From assembly GCA_016936355.1 (NCBI GenBank), contig JAFGYB010000001.1, positions 164,500 through 228,499 on the forward strand: a stretch of 64,000 nt of DNA, in the 5' to 3' direction. A program made the position numbers and the translations under genes. The stretch comes from Bacteroidales bacterium (GTDB lineage Bacteria > Bacteroidota > Bacteroidia > Bacteroidales > F082). The notes beneath the pieces are model-generated. The model worked only from the letters and a program-made list of their open reading frames with translations, ran no database searches and was not told the DNA's origin. This document shows positions 54,401 through 62,682 of the stretch, in pieces (within the stretch, counting starts at the first letter, position 1; each line of letters starts with the position of its first letter).

Positions 54401-55352
54401 AACAGCTCAGGATTTCACCAATCCTGTGACTTATACAGTCACCGCACAGGATGCCAGCACTCAGGACTGGACGGTAACAGTGACGGCAGCATCTGTTGTG
54501 AATGTACCTATTTACGACATTCAGCATACTACCGACGCTTCAGGTGATTCACCTTATAAGGGCCAGGTCATCAAAACACGCGGTATTGTAACCGGTCTGG
54601 ATGTTTACAATACCCAGTTTAAAGGTTTCTTTATTCAGGATTCTGTGGGTGCCTGGAACGGACTGTTTGTCTTCGATTCACAATTCAGCACCATTGTTGT
54701 TGGTGACAGTGTGGAAGTTGTGGGTACGGTATCCGAATATAGCGGTATGACAGAACTAACCAGTCTTGTTTCAGCCACAGTTCTGGCTCAGGGTAAAGAC
54801 CTTCCGGGACCGGTTGTGGTAACAACGGGTGAATATGCTGCAGAAAAATGGGAAGCCGTATATGCAAAATTTGAAAGTGCCACCTGTACTGACAATACAT
54901 TAAGTTATGGTAACGTTGCATTTGACGACGGCTCCGGAGTTGCCAACACCGACGACTTCCTGTATGCTTATGATCAGGCAAATGACTTTACCATAAACAA
55001 TGTTTACAACATTACGGGCGTCATTATGTACAATTACGGGGCTTTTACCATGAATCCGCTTAGTGCCACGGACATTAGCGATGTTACAGGCATCAATAAT
55101 CCTGAACTGGCCGACAAAGTTTCACTGTATCCGAATCCCAACAACGGTATTTTCAGAATTAATACCAACGGAATATTCAACGGAAATGTTCGGGTTCGTG
55201 TAATGGATGTTACCGGAAGACTGGTTTATGAAAAAGTATTCTCGAATGCTTCCAGTATTTCTGTTGACATTAGCAATATGAGTAACAGTATTTACTTCCT
55301 GGCAATGGATGATAAATACCACACCGTGGTGAAGAAATTCATCAAGAAGTAG
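51489..55352 (+). CDS. Large secreted T9SS protein with lamin-tail and nuclease-associated domains
   Basis: After a signal peptide (about residues 1-25) come a lamin-tail domain (about 27-165), a fibronectin-like stretch and two Ser/Thr-rich Ig-like repeats (about 310-510). A Big_5-type Ig domain (about 512-630) and a second lamin-tail domain (LYFSEYVEGSSNNKALEIYN, about 632) follow. Two DUF5018-like repeats precede an OB-like DUF5689 region (YKGQVIKTRGIVTGLD). The C-terminus carries the type IX sorting signal: VSLYPNPNNGIFRI, VRVMDVTGRLVYEK and a final VVKKFIKK. The arrangement resembles ExeM/NucH-type extracellular nucleases but no nuclease active site was found. A strong terminator follows. 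Confidence 0.88.
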   Translation: MKKNLLSQKIILTAMMMLIGLYSFAQSTIFISQVTDPGDTYQGRYVQLYNSGTAAVDLGAANYYLVKQANGGSYYSVQLTGTIQPGGVFVIAGYTDFSTLYGFSPDMTSSQISGNGDDGYYLYIGGDNTSGTMVDAFGQPDVRPQSGDSWYYENSAAIRNSNICAGNTTWTASEWTIQSANIADLDPANHTCNAGSDVTAPAWDDGYPQVIKVEDTRGILAVNLDEASTAYYVVVASGSTAPTSAEVKAGADYGGVTVYVKGDVNVLTANTTYYDTITGASASTTYDIYVVAEDGSGNIQTAPAKVSVTTTAARSVTMTSPQTGQTYSIAETIPVTWTSANIDSLIVMVYSHAADELFSATEKPIAASLGTYDLKVPPDATLGDYDFYLMDAYDTSFYSKVGPLTLVDNRAISISKPVANQNVYVGDTITIEWTSTLVDSVLIGGHNETQGDYFMLTSSNMDHYDKSYWTPIASSLGTFSFYLDPKMIGGNQTISLYVYDASDTSFKETVTPVNIVDTMPMTISSSAPTFGMTDYPPMGGITCSFNTDIKAGDAGTALHLFKSDGTLVEDVAVGDLNIQGSSFWFTPNPALVPGQSYYITMDAGLVKTADDSKTFSGLTKEDGWSFTVSTSELYFSEYVEGSSNNKALEIYNPTNHDVNLDNYIIASAANGGGIVYDNVYNFPSGTVLKSGEVFVLANSGASSDVLSKANDTLAYNEGGYVAAFNGNDARALVRLVGDYQDWVMVDLIGVTDYTESVSSWDVAGVTGATVDHTLLRKRSVMYGSMNWGASAGTSATDSQWIVWSKDDFTNLGLPTPAGNDQAELTGITLKDNSSNNVTVSSSIDATALTADVTVLSGTDVTQLYADLQVSDGATVSPALTSTFDFSSAKVFTVTSENTLVSKDWTVTVTVAAAQSSEKAITRFSISSSMDSATIDATNHTVALEMPYGTDLTSLTPTIEVSAGATISPTSGTAQDFTNPVTYTVTAQDASTQDWTVTVTAASVVNVPIYDIQHTTDASGDSPYKGQVIKTRGIVTGLDVYNTQFKGFFIQDSVGAWNGLFVFDSQFSTIVVGDSVEVVGTVSEYSGMTELTSLVSATVLAQGKDLPGPVVVTTGEYAAEKWEAVYAKFESATCTDNTLSYGNVAFDDGSGVANTDDFLYAYDQANDFTINNVYNITGVIMYNYGAFTMNPLSATDISDVTGINNPELADKVSLYPNPNNGIFRINTNGIFNGNVRVRVMDVTGRLVYEKVFSNASSISVDISNMSNSIYFLAMDDKYHTVVKKFIKK

Positions 55353-55376
55353 TAGTTTCCTGTTGTTTCAATCCAC

Positions 55377-55406
55377 AAAAGAGCGCTCTCACGGGCGCTC
55401 TTTTTT
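55377..55406 (+). terminator. Terminator of the T9SS cargo gene
   Basis: AAAAGAGCGC (55377-55386) pairs with GCGCTCTTTT (55395-55404), followed by T residues, 24 bp after the stop. It also lies upstream of the thioredoxin promoter. Confidence 0.88.
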
Positions 55407-55437
55407 AATGGACCAGAATATCATATTAAGTTATTTA

Positions 55438-55445
55438 TATATTTG
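55438..55445 (+). promoter_or_regulatory. -7 box deciding the thioredoxin gene start
   Basis: TATATTTG matches TAnnTTTG and lies after the terminator and before the ATG at 55486. It shows that in-frame codons from 55363 are not part of the gene. Confidence 0.55.
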
Positions 55446-55485
55446 CAGCCTAACTAAGTTCCTTGTGGACAAAAAAAATTTAATC

Positions 55486-56007
55486 ATGCGCAAGTTTTTA
55501 TTCTTTTCCATAGCCGTCCTATTAGCGATCACAGTGAAAGCACAACAACAGCCCAACCGGGGTTACATTGTAAAAGTTGGTGAAATGGCTCCCAACATTA
55601 CCCTGCACCTGACCGACGGAAAAACCGTCCAGTTAAAAGATCTGAGAGGCAAAGTTGTGGTACTTCAGTTCACTGCCAGCTGGTGTTCGGTATGCCGCAA
55701 AGAAATGCCCCATTTGGAAAAAGAAATCTGGGAACCGAACAAAAATAAAAACTTCCTGCTCATTGCCGTAGATCGGGATGAACCATTGGCTACCGTAAAA
55801 AAGTTCAAAAAAGACATGCACATGACCTATCCCTTTGCTCTGGATCCCGGCGCTGATTTGTTTGGAAAATTTGCCAACAAACAAGCCGGTGTCACAAGAA
55901 ATGTGGTTATCGACCCATCAGGGCATATTGCTTTTCTCACCCGCCTATACAACAGAAGCGAATTTTTGGCCATGAAAAGTAAAATACAGGAATTACTGGC
56001 AAAATAA
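55486..56007 (+). CDS. TlpA/ResA-type thioredoxin-fold disulfide reductase
   Basis: The protein from 55486 has a signal peptide (about residues 1-20, ending TVKAQ) and an AhpC/TSA-like thioredoxin domain with the redox motif Trp-Cys-Ser-Val-Cys in FTASWCSVCRKEM. The cis-Pro region NVVIDPSGHIAFLT closes the active site. It acts in the periplasm to reduce or rearrange disulfides, or in cytochrome c or antioxidant pathways. The longer frame from 55363 overlaps the terminator and lacks a signal-peptide start. Confidence 0.92.
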   Translation: MRKFLFFSIAVLLAITVKAQQQPNRGYIVKVGEMAPNITLHLTDGKTVQLKDLRGKVVVLQFTASWCSVCRKEMPHLEKEIWEPNKNKNFLLIAVDRDEPLATVKKFKKDMHMTYPFALDPGADLFGKFANKQAGVTRNVVIDPSGHIAFLTRLYNRSEFLAMKSKIQELLAK

Positions 56008-56009
56008 TT

Positions 56010-56507
56010 TTATTTCCTTACAAAGAGCTGGAAAGTATATGCGAAGTCATTTTGGGGATCGTCGACGATGAGTTCGTCGTGTTCCAGTTTCCATTCCGCT
56101 TCAGAAAAATCAGGGAATAAAGTATCTCCGTCAAAATGTTTGTGTACCCGGGTTAAATACATCTTTTGGCTATAAGGTAAAAAAGCCCGGTAAATCTCCC
56201 CCCCGCCGATAACGAAATTTTCGTACTCAGTATCCATCAGTTTCAGCGCTTCCTCAACTGAATGCACCACTGTACACTGATCTGATTCCGGGAATCCTTT
56301 TCTGCTGAGTACAATATTCGTTCTATTGGGTAAAGGCTTTACAGGTAACGATAAAAAGGTGTTTTTACCCATGACCACTGTGTGGCCGGTTGTCATTTTC
56401 TTAAACCGTTTCAAATCATTTGAGATATGCCAGAGCAACTGGTTATTCCCTCCAATAACACCGTTGTCCGACAATGCCGCGATGATAGAGATTTTTTTGT
56501 GCATCAT
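56010..56507 (-). CDS. folA: Dihydrofolate reductase
   Basis: The 165-residue enzyme has the NADPH/folate signatures SIIAALSDNGVIGGNNQLLWHISNDLKRF and VVMGKNTFLSLPVKPLPNRTN, plus FVIGGGEIYRAFLPYSQKMYLTRV. It reduces dihydrofolate to tetrahydrofolate. It lies 6 bp downstream of the zinc-binding dehydrogenase gene and shares its transcript, probably with gmk and yicC upstream. Confidence 0.96.
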   Translation of the reverse strand: MMHKKISIIAALSDNGVIGGNNQLLWHISNDLKRFKKMTTGHTVVMGKNTFLSLPVKPLPNRTNIVLSRKGFPESDQCTVVHSVEEALKLMDTEYENFVIGGGEIYRAFLPYSQKMYLTRVHKHFDGDTLFPDFSEAEWKLEHDELIVDDPQNDFAYTFQLFVRK

Positions 56508-56513
56508 TTAAAT

Positions 56514-57515
56514 TTATTCGTTGGCGATCAAAACTTTGCCTTTACTCATGTTCTTCAGGTACTGACTAAGTCCTTTGATTACATTCTCAAAATTGATTTT
56601 GCCCTGAATCCGGGTCTGATAATCGCCGGCAATAAAATGTTGCTGCAATTCGCGTGATATTTCTTCAAAATATTCATCATCCAACAGTTGCCGCCAGCTA
56701 CCGAGGTTAAAACCTGAAATCACTTTATCCTTAAAAATCAGCCCCAACGGATGAACATCAGTGACCGGTTTGTTCGAAAGTCCACCGTATACAACCAGCT
56801 CAGAACCTTCAGGCATGGCATTGATGATCCTTCCCGACATAGAACCGCTGACTGCATCAAAAGCAAGCCGGGCATCCAGTTTTTTTGACCATTCACTTAG
56901 TTTTTTATCAAACTCAGGATCCGACTCAAGCAACACATATTTACTCCCTTGCTTCTTCAACAACTGAGCCGTCTCTTCTTTTCTGACAATATCAATCACT
57001 GACACATCCAACTCAGAAGCCATCTTTCGAATAAAAGAGGCTACCTGACTACCTGCTGCATTTTGCACCACGGCAGGTGTGTTTTGCAGCAGGGCAATAT
57101 CCAACAATCCTCTGGCTGTAAAGGGGTTAATAGCAAAACAAGCAGCCTGATCCATGTCCATTGATTCGTCGAGAATCAATAAGTTGGAGGTTTTAGTGCA
57201 AACATATTCAGCCCAGCTACCGTCCTCATCCTGTTGCGTGAAAAAACTCACCTTTTTCCCATAGTAATTTTCTGCTCCGGCACCCACTTCGGTGACTATT
57301 CCTGAACCTTCGAATCCGGGAACAGCAGGAAGGCTCTTAACCACATTGTAGCTACCGGCCATAAATGCAATATCGGAGGGATTGCAGGATGCTGCATATA
57401 CTTTGATCAGGACTTCATTATCACCGGGCTCAGGAACCGGTGCCTCTTCGACGCGCAAGCTCATTACGGCCCTCAGAATATTAGGATTATAAGCGGGTAA
57501 AACAATTTTTTTCAT
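56514..57515 (-). CDS. Zinc-type medium-chain dehydrogenase (quinone oxidoreductase-like)
   Basis: The MDR fold is shown by EAPVPEPGDNEVLIKVYAASCNPSD, PAVPGFEGSGIVTEVGAGAENY, the NAD(P)-binding AAGSQVASFIRKMASE and GGLSNKPVTDV. The absence of the classical catalytic zinc cysteines suggests the quinone reductase/crotonyl-CoA-like branch rather than alcohol dehydrogenase. The substrate is unknown. It sits between gmk and folA in a same-strand cluster (23 bp and 6 bp gaps). Confidence 0.87.
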   Translation of the reverse strand: MKKIVLPAYNPNILRAVMSLRVEEAPVPEPGDNEVLIKVYAASCNPSDIAFMAGSYNVVKSLPAVPGFEGSGIVTEVGAGAENYYGKKVSFFTQQDEDGSWAEYVCTKTSNLLILDESMDMDQAACFAINPFTARGLLDIALLQNTPAVVQNAAGSQVASFIRKMASELDVSVIDIVRKEETAQLLKKQGSKYVLLESDPEFDKKLSEWSKKLDARLAFDAVSGSMSGRIINAMPEGSELVVYGGLSNKPVTDVHPLGLIFKDKVISGFNLGSWRQLLDDEYFEEISRELQQHFIAGDYQTRIQGKINFENVIKGLSQYLKNMSKGKVLIANE

Positions 57516-57538
57516 GGGTAAAATTTTCGGAGGTTCAG

Positions 57539-58132
57539 TTATTTTTTTGATACACCGTTCATAAAGCGGCTAACATAATCCAGGCTGTCTGCCTTGGATT
57601 TATCCAGATCACCGTTGATGACAACCACATCAAACTTGTCTTCAAAGTCAAGTTCATAGGCAGCCCTGTCGAGTCTTTTCCGGATGCTCTCTTCACTTTC
57701 CGTTGAACGGTTACGCAAGCGTTCTTCCAGCACAGCAATAGACGGAGGCCGAACAAATACAGCCAAAGCATCAGCTCCGTACAGATCTTTAATATTCAGA
57801 CCGCCTTTCACATCCACATCAAAGAGAACGGTTTTTCCTTCATTGCGTAATTTCTCCACTTCCGATTTTAGGGTGCCGTAATACTGATCGGGATATACTT
57901 CTTCCCATTCCACAAATTCCTGCTGACTGATCTTTTGCCGAAAGTCATCAACGGTGATGAAATAATAGTCTACACCGTTCTGTTCATTCTCCCGGGGAGC
58001 TCTGCTGGTTGCAGAAACAGAAAAAGCAACTTCCGGCAATTGTGTCATAATGTAATGTACCAACGTCGTTTTTCCCGATCCGGATGGAGCAGAAAATATG
58101 ATGAGTTTTCCTTTTTTGTTCACAGCATCCAT
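57539..58132 (-). CDS. gmk: Guanylate kinase
   Basis: The P-loop IIFSAPSGSGKTTLVHYIM, the GMP-binding region SVSATSRAPRENEQNGVDYYF and VLFDVDVKGGLNIKDLYG are diagnostic. It phosphorylates GMP to GDP. The ATG at 58132 is chosen because it begins directly before KKGKLIIFSAPSG; the frame opens four codons earlier at 58144. The start at 58132 is 1 bp after the stop of yicC, so the two are coupled. Confidence 0.96.
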   Translation of the reverse strand: MDAVNKKGKLIIFSAPSGSGKTTLVHYIMTQLPEVAFSVSATSRAPRENEQNGVDYYFITVDDFRQKISQQEFVEWEEVYPDQYYGTLKSEVEKLRNEGKTVLFDVDVKGGLNIKDLYGADALAVFVRPPSIAVLEERLRNRSTESEESIRKRLDRAAYELDFEDKFDVVVINGDLDKSKADSLDYVSRFMNGVSKK

Positions 58133-58133
58133 C

Positions 58134-59009
58134 TTATAAAACATTCAACATTTGTTCCTTAATTTTTTCCAGTTCATCCTTCATCAGCACCACAATTTTT
58201 TGCATAGAGGCATCGTTGGCCTTTGAACCCAAAGTGTTAATTTCACGACCAATTTCCTGCAGTACAAATCCTAGCTTTTTACCAGCATTTTCTTCGTTGT
58301 CAAGGATTTCAATAAAATAATCGCAATGCTTTTTAAGCCGAACTTTTTCTTCGGTTACATCGAGTTTTTCAATGTAATAAATCAGTTCCTGTTCCAACCT
58401 GTTGGGGTCATATTGGACATCCTGTCCCAGTTGTTCCAGTGACGTCTTCACTTTTTCTTTAATTCGAACGATCCGCTCCTGTTCAAATTCTTCAACAGCA
58501 TCCAACAATTGAACAATGGTTTCGATCCTTTTTCTGAAATCAGCTTCCAGCACCTCTCCTTCCTGCTTTCTGAATTCCACCACCCGATCCAGGGCCGTTT
58601 GCATTCCTTGCTCCAGCTGTTTCCATTCCTTTTCGGTCCATTCTTCTTCCGATGTATCAAAAACTTCAGGCATTCTGACAATCAACGGCATCAATCCTCC
58701 CTGAGGTTCTTCACCAATCACTTCCGACAGCTTATTCAATTCCTTGTAATAGTGTAAACCGGCTTCCATATTGATTCTTGGCATCTGGTCTCCTTTTCCT
58801 TCTGTATAGAAAACCGTTACATCTACCTTGCCACGATACAGCGATTTTGCTACCTGACTGCGCAACTGCATTTCAAAACTTTTGATGCTTTGATGCAGCC
58901 TCATACCCAGATCGAGCTGTTTGCTGTTCAAAGTTTTAATCTCAAGGGTAAAAGAATGGTTTTTAATTACCAGTTCCTGTTTCCCATAGCCGGTCATTGA
59001 TTGAATCAT
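58134..59009 (-). CDS. YicC/YloC family endoribonuclease-related protein
   Basis: The N-terminal IQSMTGYGKQELVIKNHSFTLEIKTLNSKQLDLGMRLHQSIKSFEMQLRS and the C-terminal GKKLGFVLQEIGREINTLGSKANDASMQKIVVLMKDELEKIKEQMLNVL are both diagnostic of YicC. Members are endoribonucleases affecting small RNA turnover and stationary-phase physiology. It is the first gene of a cluster with gmk. A TATATTTG -7 box lies upstream. Confidence 0.95.
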   Translation of the reverse strand: MIQSMTGYGKQELVIKNHSFTLEIKTLNSKQLDLGMRLHQSIKSFEMQLRSQVAKSLYRGKVDVTVFYTEGKGDQMPRINMEAGLHYYKELNKLSEVIGEEPQGGLMPLIVRMPEVFDTSEEEWTEKEWKQLEQGMQTALDRVVEFRKQEGEVLEADFRKRIETIVQLLDAVEEFEQERIVRIKEKVKTSLEQLGQDVQYDPNRLEQELIYYIEKLDVTEEKVRLKKHCDYFIEILDNEENAGKKLGFVLQEIGREINTLGSKANDASMQKIVVLMKDELEKIKEQMLNVL

Positions 59010-59028
59010 ATACCTTTATATTTAGGGC

Positions 59029-59036
59029 AAATATAC
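59029..59036 (-). promoter_or_regulatory. -7 box of the yicC-gmk transcript
   Basis: On the minus strand this reads TATATTTG, 19 bp before the yicC ATG; -33 not clear. Confidence 0.5.
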
Positions 59037-59145
59037 AACTATGTCTTCAGAAAAGAAAACAGTCCAAAGAGAACAATCCCATCATTTTTTATGCTAAATG
59101 TTACATTAAACATTCAATTCTTGAATTATTAATCAAGATTAAACT

Positions 59146-59153
59146 TAACTTTG
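59146..59153 (+). promoter_or_regulatory. -7 box of the TPR membrane protein gene
   Basis: TAACTTTG ends 9 bp before the ATG at 59163, so the mRNA would have a leader of only a few bases. Confidence 0.5.
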
Positions 59154-59162
59154 TAATTAATT

Positions 59163-60575
59163 ATGAAAAAAAGTATTTTACTCTTTGGATTCATCTTTGT
59201 ATTCCAATCCTTATTTTCTGCCAACGAAAATGATCAAATCAGGCAATACCTGACTGCATTGCCCTCAAAAAAGGGAGCTGAGAAAGTGCAATTACTAATT
59301 AAATTGTCGGAAGCTTACCGTACTGTTTCCTTTCATGAATGCATCAAATACGGCATGGAAGCCATCCGTTTAGCTGAAACGATGGAAGATTTAAGTTTGG
59401 CAGGTTCAGCGTGCCAGGCCATGGGGTCCAATTACATGAAATCCAGTGATCCGAAGAGCGCCCTTCCGTTCCTGAACCAGGGGTTTATCTATTATAAAGA
59501 AACCAAAGAAAAGAGGGGAATGGCCAACTGCCTGAATAAAATAGGGATTTCCTATTCGGACCTTTCGGATTATCCTAAGGCAGAAGACTATCTGAATCAG
59601 GCCCTGACCATAACCCGAGAACACGGATACAAAAAGTTGACCGCTAAAATACTGGCCAACCTGGGAGCCATTAAAGTATACCAAAAGCAATTCGGTGATG
59701 CCTTGAATTTCTATCTTCAAATGAGGAAAATTGGTGAAGAAATTGGTGATTCCAGTATTATAGGAGCCTCTTATATTACTTTAGCTTTTTTATACGATAA
59801 CGATGAAGGCAATCCCCAAAAAGCGCTGGCATATCTCGAAAAAGCCAGGGGGATATTCAACAGGTTGGGAAACAAAAATCAGGAAGCACGGATTCTGAAC
59901 AACATGGCAACCACTTATGCCAATAGTTTAAATGAATTCAAAAAGGCCCTTACACTTTATGAACAGTCCCTCCGGCTGAAAAGAGAACTGGACGATAAGC
60001 AAGGGGTTGCTTTACTGGAAAACAACATCGGTCTGTTGTATGCCCAAACAGGCAACCATACCAAAGCCGTAGAACTGGTTACCCGAAGCCTGCACACCTA
60101 CGAGCAAATCAGTGATAAAGCAGGTGTTGCGATGGTATATTTTAATTTGGGAGATATTTATCTGGATCTGGAAAAATTCAACGATGCAGTCCGCTATTAT
60201 AAAGAAAGTTATGAATTATCGAAGAAAATCGGCTACAACGATTACCTCTATGAAAGCTGCAAAAGAATCTTCCAGTGTTATGCCGGTTTGGGTAACTACA
60301 AGGAGTTTAACCACTATTTTGATATTTACGATGAATACATCACCAATACGATTACCCATTTAAAGAAAGAGCAGGCAGCTTTAGTCGAAGAAAATCTTCA
60401 AAAAACCGGCACCCGGGACAACGGTCTTATGGATAATAACAAGCCTCCTAAAGATTTAAGCAAACAATTTGTCAGTACCAATTTCGTTATCACCATTATT
60501 GTTTTCTTTCTTGTCGTATTGTCCTTCTTTCTCTATTACGATCGCATTGCCAGTCAGAAAAACACCAAACCTTAG
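59163..60575 (+). CDS. TPR-repeat protein with signal peptide and C-terminal membrane anchor
   Basis: After a signal peptide (about residues 1-19) about seven to eight tetratricopeptide repeats run from residue 35 to 400, with motifs such as ALPFLNQGFIYYKETKEKRG, KAEDYLNQALTI and KALTLYEQSLRLKRELDDKQG. A single membrane segment at about 440-460 (FVITIIVFFLVVLSFFLYY) ends in a short basic tail. This looks like the periplasmic sensor part of Bacteroidota TPR-histidine kinase or TPR-LuxR regulators, here without any output domain. Possible truncated or adaptor role. Confidence 0.82.
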   Translation: MKKSILLFGFIFVFQSLFSANENDQIRQYLTALPSKKGAEKVQLLIKLSEAYRTVSFHECIKYGMEAIRLAETMEDLSLAGSACQAMGSNYMKSSDPKSALPFLNQGFIYYKETKEKRGMANCLNKIGISYSDLSDYPKAEDYLNQALTITREHGYKKLTAKILANLGAIKVYQKQFGDALNFYLQMRKIGEEIGDSSIIGASYITLAFLYDNDEGNPQKALAYLEKARGIFNRLGNKNQEARILNNMATTYANSLNEFKKALTLYEQSLRLKRELDDKQGVALLENNIGLLYAQTGNHTKAVELVTRSLHTYEQISDKAGVAMVYFNLGDIYLDLEKFNDAVRYYKESYELSKKIGYNDYLYESCKRIFQCYAGLGNYKEFNHYFDIYDEYITNTITHLKKEQAALVEENLQKTGTRDNGLMDNNKPPKDLSKQFVSTNFVITIIVFFLVVLSFFLYYDRIASQKNTKP

Positions 60576-60583
60576 CCTAATCT

Positions 60584-61381
60584 ATGCGTGCTGAAAAAAT
60601 TACAAGCTTACAAAATCCCAAAGTAAAAAACGTACTCAAGTTGCGTAAGGCAGGAGAACGTGCAAAGCAGCAACGATTTAGTATCGAAGGAATCAATGAA
60701 CTTACACATGCTTTACATAGTGGCTACGAAATAGAAACCCTGTTCTTTTGTCCCGATATAGCTCCCCAGGAAGAGATCGACTCACTGGCTCAAAAATGCA
60801 CTTCTGTTTATGAAGTCAGCCGCGAGGTATTTTCCAAAATGGCCTACCGGGAAGACAGCGGTGGAATGGTAGCGATCAGTAAACAAAAGGATCATGGATT
60901 GGCCAATTTGAAATTGCGAACCAACCCCTTGGTGATTGTCCTTGAAACGGTTGAAAAACCGGGGAATTTAGGAGCTATCTTACGTACGGCCGACTCGGCC
61001 AGTGTGGATGCAGTGATTCTTTGTGATGCTTCTACTGACCTATACAATCCCAACGTGATCAGAGCCAGTATCGGATGCGTATTTTCAACGCAGGTGGCTT
61101 CCTGTTCCGGCGATGAGGCCCGGCAATGGCTCGAAAACAATCAGATCAAAAGTTTTGCAACCCATATCCAAACCGAAAAATGGTATCATGAATATGATTA
61201 TCGCGCAGCCAGTGCCATTATTATGGGAACGGAATCAACCGGGCTGAGCGAAAAATGGATCCGGTTTGCACACGAAGGAATAAAGATACCCATGCTTGGG
61301 GTTAACGACTCGCTTAACGTTTCCATTGCAACGGCTGTTGTCGTCTATGAAGCCATGCGTCAGCGCAATTTCTATTTTTAA
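60584..61381 (+). CDS. SpoU/TrmH-type RNA 2'-O-methyltransferase
   Basis: An N-terminal substrate-binding domain (KVKNVLKLRKAGERAKQQRFSIEG) precedes the SPOUT knot: VIVLETVEKPGNLGAILRTADSA, then VIMGTESTGLSEKW and the C-terminal KIPMLGVNDSLNVSIATAVVVYE, the last being the AdoMet-binding knot. It 2'-O-methylates tRNA or rRNA; the exact target is unknown. It follows the TPR gene by 8 bp. Confidence 0.94.
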   Translation: MRAEKITSLQNPKVKNVLKLRKAGERAKQQRFSIEGINELTHALHSGYEIETLFFCPDIAPQEEIDSLAQKCTSVYEVSREVFSKMAYREDSGGMVAISKQKDHGLANLKLRTNPLVIVLETVEKPGNLGAILRTADSASVDAVILCDASTDLYNPNVIRASIGCVFSTQVASCSGDEARQWLENNQIKSFATHIQTEKWYHEYDYRAASAIIMGTESTGLSEKWIRFAHEGIKIPMLGVNDSLNVSIATAVVVYEAMRQRNFYF

Positions 61382-61481
61382 TTTTTTTACAAAAATTAAG
61401 ATCCTGAACAACGGAAAATCAGTAATTTCACGCTATCAAACCTGAAATAATTTGAATCAGCTGAAATAACAGATTATTCCC

Positions 61482-62558
61482 ATGCAAAACCACGAAGAAT
61501 ACAAACTCTGGGCCGACCCGATGATCTATTACCCTGAAATGATTAAGGACATTCTTGCGGCTAAAAAGTATGTATACATCGAAACCTTTCGTTTGACCAG
61601 TGACGCCATCGGTGAACGATTTAAGAACGCGTTGATTAAAGTCAGAAAGAAAGGGGTTGCCGTCAGGTTGCTGATTGACTACTGGGGTGCAGGAAGTGTT
61701 AAAAATGGTTTTTTGGATGAGCTCATCAAGTTGGGTGCAGAAGTCCGGTTTTTTGTCAAGATAAAATTAAGCTTCGACTTTTTTACTCGAAGCCATAGAC
61801 GCAACCACAGAAAACTACTGCTGGTTGACGACACCATTTCGTACATCGGGTCATCCAACCTTACAGGCTATAACCTGAACTGGAGAGAGTCCATGCTGCG
61901 CATGGAAAACAGGGAACTCACACTGCTGTTTAAGAAGATTTTCAACCAGGATTTTCATCTGTACAACCGGTATATTTTCTCTCAGGCATATTATACACGC
62001 CACATCCGTCACCGGAACTATGAAATCATCCGGGATGTTCCCAACATTGCCATCAAAAAGATCAACCGGAAGTTCATTCAAATGATCAAAGAAGCCAACC
62101 ATTCGGTGATCATTGAAACGCCTTACTTTTTACCCGGGTTCATGTTGCGAAAGGCCCTGATGGACAGTGCCGAAAAAGGGGTAAAAATCACGGTTATGCT
62201 TCCCAAAAAATCAGACGTAAATCTGGTTGATATACTTCGCAATAAATACCTGGGTCCCCTGTATAAAAAAGGGGTCGAATTTCTTTTCTACGAACCCAAT
62301 AATTTACATTCTAAATTGATCCTTGTCGACAACGAATGGTTTGGTGTGGGATCCTCCAATTTTGACTATCGCAGTTTTCGATACATGTTTGAGATCATGC
62401 TTTTCGGCAACGAACCAGAAATTGCCCGGCAGATACTGGAACATGCTGAAATCACCAAGAAATCATGCATTCCTTTTGCCTACAAAAGCTGGATCAAGCG
62501 TCCTCCGATTGAAAAATTCTTTGAATGGATTTTACTGCCCTTCCGACACTTATTGTAG
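61482..62558 (+). CDS. Phospholipase D-like / cardiolipin synthase-type protein
   Basis: Two HKD motifs are seen: HRKLLLVDDTISYIGSSNL (about residues 110-127) and HSKLILVDNEWFGVGSSNFD (about 275-293). Together they form a two-histidine active site. There is no N-terminal membrane segment, unlike bacterial cardiolipin synthases, so it may be a soluble or peripheral enzyme, possibly of the ClsB type. It would transfer phosphatidyl groups or hydrolyse phospholipids. Confidence 0.92.
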   Translation: MQNHEEYKLWADPMIYYPEMIKDILAAKKYVYIETFRLTSDAIGERFKNALIKVRKKGVAVRLLIDYWGAGSVKNGFLDELIKLGAEVRFFVKIKLSFDFFTRSHRRNHRKLLLVDDTISYIGSSNLTGYNLNWRESMLRMENRELTLLFKKIFNQDFHLYNRYIFSQAYYTRHIRHRNYEIIRDVPNIAIKKINRKFIQMIKEANHSVIIETPYFLPGFMLRKALMDSAEKGVKITVMLPKKSDVNLVDILRNKYLGPLYKKGVEFLFYEPNNLHSKLILVDNEWFGVGSSNFDYRSFRYMFEIMLFGNEPEIARQILEHAEITKKSCIPFAYKSWIKRPPIEKFFEWILLPFRHLL

Positions 62559-62627
62559 TTCAAATATATGGTCCTACGTATTTTACTCAAATCTGCACCA
62601 AAATTTCATTGTACCGGTTCAATAATG

Positions 62628-62635
62628 TAACTTTG
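62628..62635 (+). promoter_or_regulatory. -7 box of rocD
   Basis: TAACTTTG; a TTG lies 16 bp upstream (62609-62611), shorter than usual. It lies 47 bp before the ATG. Confidence 0.45.
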
Positions 62636-62682
62636 CCGAAGTGCATTTTTTAGAACTTATCAAATAAATTCAACATAAAATC

